The notes beneath the pieces were generated by a model. It had not been told where the DNA came from and searched no databases. It was given only the letters and a program-made list of their open reading frames with translations. A stretch of DNA of 30,179 bases, taken from CAZOWM01 sp964583615 (GTDB taxonomy: Bacteria; Spirochaetota; B62-G9; DRHN01). The stretch lies in contig CAZOWM010000044.1 in the NCBI GenBank assembly GCA_964583615.1, positions 1-30,179 of the forward strand. The letters are read 5' to 3'. Below, piece by piece: positions 14,670 to 22,446 of this stretch; positions within the stretch are counted from its first letter, which is position 1; the number at the start of each line of letters is the position of its first letter. Made by a program: the position numbers and the translations under genes.

Positions 14670-15467
14670 ATGAATATTTTAGACAAATCATTCATCATGG
14701 ACATGGACGGTGTCATATATTTCGGGAGGAAACTCATCGATGGCGCGAAAGAGTTCATCGAATTCCTCGATACACACGGAAATAACTATCTCTTTCTCAC
14801 CAATAACTCGAGCCAGACCCCACGAGAGCTGAGCACAAAGCTGAAAGGATTCGGGATTGAAGTGCCTTCTGAGAAAATATTCACCGCCGCAATCGCCACA
14901 GCTGCCTTCCTGAATCGCCAGATCAAAAACGGGAGCGCGTACGTCATAGGTGACCCCGGACTCTACGAGGCACTTCACAGCGTTGGATACCATATAACCG
15001 AATTCAACCCCGACTATGTTGTGGTTGGTGAAACGAGGTCCTATTCATTTGAGATGATCGAAAAGGCATGTAAGTTTATATCCGAGGGAGCGCGCTTCAT
15101 CGGTACTCATCCAGATCTCACCGGTCCAACGGATTTCGGCATTGTTCCTGCGGTCGGCGCCCTTACGGCACCGATTGAAAGAGCAACCGGAGTGAAACCG
15201 TACTATATCGGAAAACCGAATCCGCTGATGATGCGGTCCGCGTTACGCCGGCTCAAATCCCATTCGGAAAGCACGGTGATCATCGGCGACAGGATGGATA
15301 CGGATATCGTTTCGGGAATCGAGACTGGAATGGAAACGGTCCTCGTGCTCACAGGGGTCACAAAAAAGCCCGACATACACAGATATCCCTATCTCCCGGG
15401 AAGGGTGTGCGAGTCCATCAAAGACCTGCTGAAGGAAAGTGTCACAGGCGGGCGTTCCCGAAAGTGA
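14670..15467 (+). CDS. HAD-superfamily phosphatase, subclass IIA (NagD-like)
   Basis: A 265-residue haloacid-dehalogenase phosphatase of the NagD/p-nitrophenylphosphatase class with a C2 cap. Motif I is DMDG at 11-14 (nucleophile D11, acid/base D13), motif II is LFLTNNSS (T44), motif III is IGKPNP (K182) and motif IV is IIGDRMDTD (206-212), a complete active site. The cap lies between motifs II and III and contains GDPGLYEAL near 94. NagD relatives dephosphorylate nucleotides or sugar phosphates, so the physiological substrate is open. ATG 14670 has AAAGAAG upstream. Its 3' end overlaps the convergent nucleotidyltransferase gene by 26 bp. Confidence 0.93.
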   Translation: MNILDKSFIMDMDGVIYFGRKLIDGAKEFIEFLDTHGNNYLFLTNNSSQTPRELSTKLKGFGIEVPSEKIFTAAIATAAFLNRQIKNGSAYVIGDPGLYEALHSVGYHITEFNPDYVVVGETRSYSFEMIEKACKFISEGARFIGTHPDLTGPTDFGIVPAVGALTAPIERATGVKPYYIGKPNPLMMRSALRRLKSHSESTVIIGDRMDTDIVSGIETGMETVLVLTGVTKKPDIHRYPYLPGRVCESIKDLLKESVTGGRSRK

Positions 15468-16185
15468 GCTCCGCCTCGGCAACATCTTCAATCCTGTCTA
15501 TTTCTACCCACTCTTTTTGCTCCACCTCGGTTATGTACAGCGCCTCGGAATGTACATGTTCGCTCAGTACATCATCGAAGAGGACGTGCACGTTATTTCT
15601 GTGTACAGAATCGGTCAGCCACCGGGAAAACAGCTTTCCGTATGCTGACTGGATGATCAGAATGCCTGTTGACATGTAGTGATAAGCGGCCTGCTCCCCT
15701 GCTTTTCCTCTGAGAACTTCGATGGAGCGTATCAGATTGTGTCTGTCTACAGAGATGAGGATTTCATCCATTTTTCCGTTGTATCGCCCGGCAAGGTAGC
15801 ACGATCTGTCACCGCTATTCGCAAGAGCACGCAAAAGGGTTGGCACATTGAAAAAGATGTCCCCCTCCAGAAGAATGCACCCGCTTTCGAGAACATGGCG
15901 TGTAAGCCAGAGGGAGTACATGTCGTTTGTAGAGGAATAGCGTGTATTCAGTATGTAGGAAATTTTTATTTTACCGAATTCATTCCCAATGGTGCTGTGT
16001 ATTACATCTTCGAGATAACCGACGACAATGGTGCACCGGCTCACACCGGTCTGCTCGAGGTTTCTGAGGGTGTTTATCAGGATCGGAACTCCATTGATCT
16101 CTGTGAGGCATTTTGGAGCGTGGTCGGTGAGCGGTTTCAGCCTCGATCCAGTACCAGCAGCAAGAATAATCGCGTTCTGAATCAA
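15442..16185 (-). CDS. LicC-like NTP-transferase (phosphocholine-type cytidylyltransferase family)
   Basis: A 247-residue nucleotidyltransferase. The N-terminal motif AIILAAGTGSRLKPLT with K25 in APKCL is the nucleotide-binding signature of the family. RYSSTNDMYSLWLTRHVLES followed by LLEGDIFF resembles LicC and 2-aminoethylphosphonate cytidylyltransferases, which make CDP-choline or CDP-aminoethylphosphonate for envelope decoration. A longer frame reaches 16245, but TTG 16185 has AAGGA six bases upstream and starts right at the motif, so I use it. No LicA kinase or LicD transferase is adjacent. The neighbourhood of lptF/lptG and a HAD phosphatase fits a role in envelope glycan or lipid modification, by inference. 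Substrate not proven. Confidence 0.85.
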   Translation of the reverse strand: MIQNAIILAAGTGSRLKPLTDHAPKCLTEINGVPILINTLRNLEQTGVSRCTIVVGYLEDVIHSTIGNEFGKIKISYILNTRYSSTNDMYSLWLTRHVLESGCILLEGDIFFNVPTLLRALANSGDRSCYLAGRYNGKMDEILISVDRHNLIRSIEVLRGKAGEQAAYHYMSTGILIIQSAYGKLFSRWLTDSVHRNNVHVLFDDVLSEHVHSEALYITEVEQKEWVEIDRIEDVAEAELTFGNARL

Positions 16186-16217
16186 TGTATTTCCTTGGAA
16201 AAAAGACTCTTGGCTGC

Positions 16218-16245
16218 AATATAATATGAGAAATATAAATGACAA
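16218..16245 (-). promoter_or_regulatory. Promoter for the LicC-like nucleotidyltransferase gene
   Basis: On the minus strand: -35 TTGTCA (16245-16240), 16-base spacer, -10 TATATT (16223-16218); each box matches consensus at five of six positions. Transcription would begin about 26 nt before the TTG start at 16185, which supports that start over the longer frame that would begin inside the -35 box. Confidence 0.55.
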
Positions 16246-16313
16246 AGGGATTTGAGCTATTGACTTTTCACGAAAATCTTTCCATCTTTTTTTCGACGCG
16301 CAGAGGCTGGTGA

Positions 16314-17414
16314 ATGAGGATACTGAAATGGTATGTACTCAGAGAGTTTATCCCGCCATACTTCGGGAGCATGGCGTTTTTTTCCATGCTGCTTCTGTTG
16401 GAACGGGTATTGAGTTTTATACGGCTTGTTGCGAGCGGATACGCATCGATTATCGACCTCCTCATCCTGATTTTTTTTTCCTTTCCTCCCACTTTTGCAT
16501 TGACCATGCCGATGTCGACCATTATGGGCGCTCTGGTTTCTGTGAGCAGATTGTCCCATGACAGCGAGATTACGGCTATGCGTGCGAGCGGCATACGCAT
16601 AAGCTCGATTTTTGTCTCTCTCTACGTTGCAGGCGCGCTGATCGGAGGAGCGAGTTTTTATCTTACCGACCGTCTTGTTCCGCTGGGGAATTTGAAGTTC
16701 AGAACTCTTTACCAGAAGATCACGATTGCACGGCCGTCAGTGCAGGTCGACGAGCACAGCGTCAGCAGGCTCACCGGTGATGTAATGCTCATGGTGAACG
16801 AGGTTGATGAGAAAACAGGAGACCTGATCGATGTAACACTATTCGAAGGCGAAAAAGGAGCGTATGAGAAAACCATTACCGCGGGAAAGGGGCGGTTTCT
16901 GACAAAAGACACGGACGCTCCTTACATTCAGCTGCGGCTGTTGAACGGATCGATTCTCAACCCCAGAGACAAGACGCGAAACGAGTTCAACGCGACTTTT
17001 TTTCACACGCTCGATCTGAATATTCCGGTTGAAAAAAACGAGATGAAAAACGTTGTGAAAACCCCACATGACATGAACCTTCACCAAATAGAGCACCACC
17101 TCCAAGATGAGGAAGAAGGATCACGTACCTACAATACGTACCTGGTCGAATACCACAAAAGGATCGCAATACCGTTCGCGTGTGTTATATTCGTGTTTCT
17201 GGGGACTCCCTTTGCCATCACACAGGGAAGGAGCGGCAGGGGGCTCGGGCTCGGCATCGGGATTCTCATTATCTTCTTCTACTACCTTTTTCTTCTCTTG
17301 ATGGAACGCGTCGGTAAAACTGGACTAATTTCCCCTCAGCTTGCGATTTGGATGCCGAATATTGTTTTTGCCGTGGTCGGGACCGCCAACCTCGTGAGAA
17401 AAGGCAGGATATGA
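16314..17414 (+). CDS. lptF: LptF/LptG-family lipopolysaccharide export permease (first copy)
   Basis: Inner-membrane permease (YjgP/YjgQ family) that extracts lipopolysaccharide or a related glycolipid with the LptB ATPase and passes it to LptC. The 366 residues show the family plan: three N-terminal helices (about 12-110) containing TFALTMPMSTIMGALVSVSRLSHDSEITAMRASG, a periplasmic jelly-roll segment (about 125-270) and three C-terminal helices starting at IAIPFACVIFVFLGTPFAI. GRSGRGLGLGIG and MERVGKTGLISPQLAIWMPN are typical. ATG 16314 has GAGG seven bases upstream. Its stop overlaps the lptG start (ATGA, 17411-17414). The F versus G label is assigned by gene order. No LptB, LptC or LptA gene is in the window. 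Confidence 0.92.
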   Translation: MRILKWYVLREFIPPYFGSMAFFSMLLLLERVLSFIRLVASGYASIIDLLILIFFSFPPTFALTMPMSTIMGALVSVSRLSHDSEITAMRASGIRISSIFVSLYVAGALIGGASFYLTDRLVPLGNLKFRTLYQKITIARPSVQVDEHSVSRLTGDVMLMVNEVDEKTGDLIDVTLFEGEKGAYEKTITAGKGRFLTKDTDAPYIQLRLLNGSILNPRDKTRNEFNATFFHTLDLNIPVEKNEMKNVVKTPHDMNLHQIEHHLQDEEEGSRTYNTYLVEYHKRIAIPFACVIFVFLGTPFAITQGRSGRGLGLGIGILIIFFYYLFLLLMERVGKTGLISPQLAIWMPNIVFAVVGTANLVRKGRI

Positions 17415-18505
17415 AACTTTTCCCCGGTAAGACCTTCTCCTTTTTCCTCATGAAGGAGTTTCTCAAGGTATTTTTCATCGCCATCCTTTTTATCCTGGGG
17501 CTCTCGTTTATCGTGAGAACCCTGGAGGGTATCAGCTCGGACAAGGGATTCACCCTGGTGCAGATAATAGTGATGCGTGCGCTTGAGGCGCCGTTCATCA
17601 TCTCACGTGAGGCGCTGCTTGCATCGAGCATGTTTGCATCCGTATATACGATGAGCTCTCTTACAAAGAACAATGAGGTGCTCGCACTGCGGAGCTGCGG
17701 TGTGAGCGTGTACCGTATCGTCTCTCCGATTATTTTTCTCGGATTCATAATCGCGGTTGGTTCACTTCTTTTCGAAGATTATGTCGTGGTCCCGAGCATC
17801 ATCATGAAAGACCGTTACAGCGCAGTCATCAAAGGAAACAGGCCCAAGGAATTGTACAGCGATCGGCACAATTTGATTGTGTTCGGAGAGCACGGCATCA
17901 TATACAAAATAGATACCTATCGCTACAAATCCATGGAAATGGTCGGTATATTGATCATTGCAAAGGATAGGGGGGGAAAGGTGAGCATGCGAATAGATGC
18001 TGAGAGGGCACGGTGGGACGGAAGGAGGTGGGTTTTCTACAGCGGAATTTACCGCAGCTTCAAAGAGAATGGAGAGATCGAGAATCAGCAGGAATTTTCC
18101 GAATTTCGCTCGAATATTACAGACGATCCACTCTATTTTGGAAAAAGTACGAGAAAGTTTGAAAACATGATGTTGAAGGAGCAGTACAGGACCATTGAGA
18201 TGATGCGTAAAATGGGATTCGACTACAAAAAACCTCTGGTAAAATTTCACAGAAATCTTTCCAATCCCCTGACAATTCTCATCATCATTATCATTGGTGT
18301 TGCCCTGGGAAGCATGCCGTTTCAAAATGCACTCGTTATCAGTTTCAGTATGACCATACTCATCGTGCTCTGTTTTCTTTTTTTCATCGAGATAGGGTAT
18401 ACCTTTGGCAGAACAGGAAAGATACCTCCCATTATGGGTGGATGGCTCGGGAACATCGCGTTTGTTCCTCTCTGCGTGTATCTCCTGAGGCGGAAGAAGG
18501 TATAA
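17411..18505 (+). CDS. lptG: LptF/LptG-family lipopolysaccharide export permease (second copy)
   Basis: Partner permease, 364 residues, with which LptF forms the heterodimeric core of the Lpt exporter. The N-terminal helices carry KNNEVLALRSCGVSVYRIV near residue 95, the family motif. A soluble segment spans about 130-270, and the C-terminal helices begin at KFHRNLSNPLTILIII, ending with GKIPPIMGGWLGNIAFVP. The frame stays open upstream to 17348, but ATG 17411 is coupled to the lptF stop by an ATGA overlap and begins directly with the first membrane helix, so I use it. It ends 8 bp before uvrA, suggesting co-transcription of an envelope pair with a repair gene. Confidence 0.92.
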   Translation: MKLFPGKTFSFFLMKEFLKVFFIAILFILGLSFIVRTLEGISSDKGFTLVQIIVMRALEAPFIISREALLASSMFASVYTMSSLTKNNEVLALRSCGVSVYRIVSPIIFLGFIIAVGSLLFEDYVVVPSIIMKDRYSAVIKGNRPKELYSDRHNLIVFGEHGIIYKIDTYRYKSMEMVGILIIAKDRGGKVSMRIDAERARWDGRRWVFYSGIYRSFKENGEIENQQEFSEFRSNITDDPLYFGKSTRKFENMMLKEQYRTIEMMRKMGFDYKKPLVKFHRNLSNPLTILIIIIIGVALGSMPFQNALVISFSMTILIVLCFLFFIEIGYTFGRTGKIPPIMGGWLGNIAFVPLCVYLLRRKKV

Positions 18506-18513
18506 TTTCCGAA

Positions 18514-21351
18514 ATGGCAAAAAATGCAATCGTGATACGCGGTGCGCGTGCGCACAATCTCAAGTCGATCGACCTCGAACTCCCGCGTGACAAGATCATC
18601 GTCCTCACCGGACCCTCCGGATCAGGGAAATCGTCTCTTGCATTTGACACGATATATGCGGAAGGACAGCGAAGATACGTGGAGTCCCTCTCGGCGTACG
18701 CACGGCAGTTTCTCGGTTTGATGGAAAAACCGGATCTCGACTACATCGAGGGGCTTTCACCGGCCATCAGCATCGAGCAGAGAACAACCGGGAAAAACCC
18801 CCGTTCAACGGTCGGGACAATCACCGAGATTTACGACTACCTCAGGCTTCTGTACGCCCGGATCGGCACTCCATTCTGCTACAACTGCGGGCGAGAAATC
18901 AAAAGCCAGTCGGTTGATCAAATCGTAGACAGAATCTTCGATTTCGAAGATGGAGAACGGCTCGTCATCTATGCACCGGTTGTCAGGGGGAAAAAGGGCG
19001 AGTTCAAAAAAGTGTTCGCAGATGCGGTGCACTCCGGATTTGTCAGGCTGAGGGTGGACGGCAGAATTATGCGAGTGGAGGAAGCGCAGGCTCTCAGCCT
19101 GGAAAAGCAAAAAAAGCACACCATAGATATCATTGTTGACAGGGTGGTGCTGAAAAAGGACCACAGAGGGAGAATCGCGGAATCCATAGAAACCGCGAGT
19201 GCAATGACGGATGGGCTCGTGGGAATTCTACGGGAAAACGGTTCAGAAGAGCTTTTTTCGAAAATGCTTGCGTGCGTTTACTGCGGCATAAGCTATCCGG
19301 AGATTCAGCCAAGGATGTTCTCTTTCAACAGCCCCTACGGCGCATGCCAGGAGTGCATGGGGCTGGGTTTGAAGCTGGAGTTTGACCCGGACGCAGTGAT
19401 ACTCGACAGGTCACTCTCGTTCAATCAGGGGGCAATCGCCACGATGCAGCCCCGCTCTGCCTGGGCACGGTCACAATTCGAGTCCTTTGCGCGGCACTTC
19501 GGCATCGGTCCGGATACACCCCTTGACACACTTCCTGAGGGTGTGTACAGGCAGCTTCTCTATGGAACGGATGAGGAACTGCGGTTTGTGCACACAAACG
19601 AGGAGAGAAAAGGACGCTATGAGTACTCTGCACGATTCGAAGGAGTTATACGGAATCTCGAACGGCGTTACAGGGAGACGAAGTCGGAGGGGGTGAGAGA
19701 ATGGATGGAGGAGTTCATGAAGGAGATTACGTGCCCCTCCTGCAACGGGAAACGGTTGAGGAAAGAGAGTCTTTCGGTGAAGATCGAAGGTAAGTCCATT
19801 ATCGATGTGACGGAATTGAGCGTCGGACAGGAAATAGACTACTTCGAACACCTCCGGCTTTCGGAAAGAAAGACGATCATTGCACGGCAGATCATCAAGG
19901 AGATCAAAGAGCGGCTTATCTTTCTGAGAAACGTGGGAATCGGGTATCTCACGCTCGACAGGAAAGCGGAAACACTCTCGGGAGGAGAGGCGCAGAGGAT
20001 CAGGCTCGCAACTCAGATTGGATCCGGACTTGTCGGCGTGCTTTATATCCTCGACGAACCCACAATCGGTCTTCATCAGAAAGATAACCGGAGACTGCTC
20101 GACACACTGTTTCATCTGCGAGACCTGGGTAATACGCTTATCATCGTGGAGCATGATGAGCAGACGATGGAGAGTGCTGATTATATAGTGGATCTCGGTC
20201 CGGGCGCGGGGGAGCACGGCGGAGAAGTTGTCGCACAGGGCGCACCGGATGAAATAAAAGCGAACGAGCGTTCCCTCACAGGAAAATATCTCAAAAGGGA
20301 AATCTTCATCAAATATCCGAACAAGCGGAGAAACGGTAGCGGAGCCTACATTACGCTCAAGGGAGTTCGTGAGCACAACCTCAAGAACATCGACGTGAGT
20401 TTTCCTCTTGGATGTTTTATTTCCGTGACCGGAGTATCAGGATCGGGGAAATCGAGCCTTGTCAACGATGTGCTGTATCATGCGCTCGCAAACCGGCTGA
20501 ACAACGCCCGCATGAACGAAGGAGAATACGACTATATCGCGGGAACGGAACACCTTGACAAGGTGATCAATATCGATCAGTCACCCATAGGGAGAACACC
20601 GCGATCGAACCCTGCGACGTACACCGGAGTGTTTACCCCTATCCGGGAGCTTTTTGCCGCTCTTCCGGAGGCGAAGATGCGCGGGTATCATCCGGGAAGG
20701 TTTTCATTCAACGTGGAAGGCGGCAGGTGTGAGAACTGCAGAGGCGCGGGGACCATCCGGATTGAAATGAACTTCCTTCCCGATATCTATGTGACCTGTG
20801 ATGTATGCAAAGGGAGGCGGTATAACCGCGAAACTCTGGAAGTGACATACAAGGGAAATAACATCACCGATGTTCTTGATATGATGGTTGATGAAGCGCT
20901 TTTGTTTTTTCAGAATATCCCACAGATACGAAGAAAACTCAAAACCTTGCAGGAGGTCGGGCTTGGGTATATCAGACTCGGCCAGCCTGCGACAACACTC
21001 TCCGGAGGGGAGGCACAGCGGGTCAAGCTCTCCTCTGAGCTCGCAAAGAGAAGCACCGGAAAGATATTCTATATACTCGATGAACCCACATCAGGACTCC
21101 ATTTCGACGATGTGAAAAAGCTCCTTTCTGTGCTCCAAAGATTCGTCAGTCACGGAAACACAGTGCTCGTGATCGAGCACAACATGGACATTGTGAAAAA
21201 CGCCGACTACATCATCGACCTCGGACCAGAGGGGGGAAACGACGGGGGGAAAATCATCGCCGAGGGAACTCCAGAACAGATCGTCGACATCCAGCACTCC
21301 TACACGGGACAGTACCTGAAACCCTTTCTCTCTGAGACATGTAAGGCATAG
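18514..21351 (+). CDS. uvrA: Excinuclease ABC subunit A (UvrA)
   Basis: Damage-recognition ATPase of nucleotide excision repair, 945 residues. It has two ABC modules: first Walker A GPSGSGKSS near residues 33-41 with signature LSGGEAQRIRLATQIG near 487, second Walker A GVSGSGKSS at 640 with LSGGEAQRVKLSSELAKR near 828. Both zinc modules are present: CYNCG near 127, CVYCG followed by CQECMG in the first half, and CENCRG followed by CDVCKG in the second. ATG 18514 is chosen because the protein begins MAKNAIVIRGARAHNLKSID as in other UvrA; the upstream in-frame extension to 18442 lies inside lptG. It is last in the lptF-lptG-uvrA run; uvrB is not in the window. Confidence 0.98.
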   Translation: MAKNAIVIRGARAHNLKSIDLELPRDKIIVLTGPSGSGKSSLAFDTIYAEGQRRYVESLSAYARQFLGLMEKPDLDYIEGLSPAISIEQRTTGKNPRSTVGTITEIYDYLRLLYARIGTPFCYNCGREIKSQSVDQIVDRIFDFEDGERLVIYAPVVRGKKGEFKKVFADAVHSGFVRLRVDGRIMRVEEAQALSLEKQKKHTIDIIVDRVVLKKDHRGRIAESIETASAMTDGLVGILRENGSEELFSKMLACVYCGISYPEIQPRMFSFNSPYGACQECMGLGLKLEFDPDAVILDRSLSFNQGAIATMQPRSAWARSQFESFARHFGIGPDTPLDTLPEGVYRQLLYGTDEELRFVHTNEERKGRYEYSARFEGVIRNLERRYRETKSEGVREWMEEFMKEITCPSCNGKRLRKESLSVKIEGKSIIDVTELSVGQEIDYFEHLRLSERKTIIARQIIKEIKERLIFLRNVGIGYLTLDRKAETLSGGEAQRIRLATQIGSGLVGVLYILDEPTIGLHQKDNRRLLDTLFHLRDLGNTLIIVEHDEQTMESADYIVDLGPGAGEHGGEVVAQGAPDEIKANERSLTGKYLKREIFIKYPNKRRNGSGAYITLKGVREHNLKNIDVSFPLGCFISVTGVSGSGKSSLVNDVLYHALANRLNNARMNEGEYDYIAGTEHLDKVINIDQSPIGRTPRSNPATYTGVFTPIRELFAALPEAKMRGYHPGRFSFNVEGGRCENCRGAGTIRIEMNFLPDIYVTCDVCKGRRYNRETLEVTYKGNNITDVLDMMVDEALLFFQNIPQIRRKLKTLQEVGLGYIRLGQPATTLSGGEAQRVKLSSELAKRSTGKIFYILDEPTSGLHFDDVKKLLSVLQRFVSHGNTVLVIEHNMDIVKNADYIIDLGPEGGNDGGKIIAEGTPEQIVDIQHSYTGQYLKPFLSETCKA

Positions 21352-21354
21352 GGT

Positions 21355-22446
21355 TCAGGTAAAAACCCTTGCATTGTCACGGCTTTTTTCCGTTGTAAAG
21401 GGGAACCGTATTGTCACAAGTTCACCGTTTTCACTGTCGCCTATTCCGATGGCACCTCCGAGATGCTGAACGATACTTTTCGATATCTCAAGCCCGAGAG
21501 ATTCCGTATATCGAGAACCTTCTCTCTGCTCATCTGCCCTGCTCTCCCGTGAGGATTTTTTTTTCTTCGTTCGGACCTGAATAACGACATAGTTGGGCTC
21601 CCTTTCGGTTTCAATCGTCATTGTCTCGTTTTTGTAATCGAGAAGGTTCATGCATATGTTGAGAAGCACGTGAAAAAACTGGCTCTCCGACACGTAGATG
21701 TTCGTGTTTTGCAGCGTGTTGTGTGCGCTGATCGTCGTGTTTTTCTCCTTGGCAATCGGCCGGAGAAAGGAAACCACTCGGTCAATGATCGTACTTAACT
21801 GATTAGTCCCTTTGATCGTGTAGTCGATGCGGTGAAGGTCTATGAGCTGTTTTACAATGCCTTTGATTCTGGAAATTCCCTTTTCCAATATCGTGAGGTC
21901 GGGTGTGAGAGTCTGTCCTCCATCGACTGCTTTGAGTTTTTTCTTCATGAGTTCCGTGATCGAAAGCATACTCTGCAGAGGATTGTTTATTTCGTGCGCG
22001 ATGCCCACAGCGAGCTTCCCTGTGGCGGCAAGCTTTTCGGACGCGATGAGGTTTTTTATATATGTGCTCTCCTTCTGTTTCAACTGCCTGATCTGCGCGG
22101 CATTGTCTACGACCTTGAGCAGCTCTTCTGGCCGGAACCCCCCCTTCTGAAGGTAGAAGAATACGTCCTCTTCCGTTGCTTCAATCGCAGGCCAGTCCTG
22201 TTCGTATCCTGTAACCACAATATTTATTATATCGGGGTCCACTCTGGTGCGGACGTATTTGATCAGGTCCCTTCCGAACATGCCCGGCAGTCGGAGATCG
22301 TAGATAATGATGTCATATATATTTCTGTAGAGGAGGAGCTTTGCTTCGTTGCCGTCTTTTGCCCGGTTGCAGGAGTACTTTTTCTGAAGAATTTTTTTTA
22401 GAAACTCTCCGTAGTGTTCCTCATCCTCTATTATCAATACCTTCAT
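21355..22446 (-). CDS. Response-regulator receiver fused to a histidine-kinase module with a degenerate ATP-binding domain
   Basis: A 363-residue cytoplasmic protein. Residues 1-115 are an intact receiver: acidic E7/D8, phosphoacceptor D50 (IIIYDLRLPG), T79 and K101. After a coiled-coil linker (116-138) comes a HisKA segment with H151 in GIAHEINNPLQSM. The catalytic domain keeps an N-box-like NICMNLLDY but has no DxGxG (G1) motif or FEPF box. That stretch is replaced by the charged run RTKKKKSSRESRADEQREG, after which a G2-like SLGLEISKSIVQHLGG returns. It is therefore probably a poor kinase but may still dimerise, act as a phosphatase or be a phosphoacceptor. Start ATG 22446 overlaps the upstream sensor kinase by 26 bp; its end lies 3 bp from uvrA. 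Confidence 0.88.
   Translation of the reverse strand: MKVLIIEDEEHYGEFLKKILQKKYSCNRAKDGNEAKLLLYRNIYDIIIYDLRLPGMFGRDLIKYVRTRVDPDIINIVVTGYEQDWPAIEATEEDVFFYLQKGGFRPEELLKVVDNAAQIRQLKQKESTYIKNLIASEKLAATGKLAVGIAHEINNPLQSMLSITELMKKKLKAVDGGQTLTPDLTILEKGISRIKGIVKQLIDLHRIDYTIKGTNQLSTIIDRVVSFLRPIAKEKNTTISAHNTLQNTNIYVSESQFFHVLLNICMNLLDYKNETMTIETEREPNYVVIQVRTKKKKSSRESRADEQREGSRYTESLGLEISKSIVQHLGGAIGIGDSENGELVTIRFPFTTEKSRDNARVFT

Noticed and set aside
14360..14758. 132-residue frame on the minus strand
   Set aside because: It lies opposite the small plus-strand ORF and the HAD gene start, has no ribosome site and resembles no family; an antisense shadow.
16186..16245. 20-residue N-terminal extension of the LicC-like protein
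   Set aside because: It would start inside the -35 box of a good promoter; TTG 16185 has a correct ribosome site and starts at the conserved motif.
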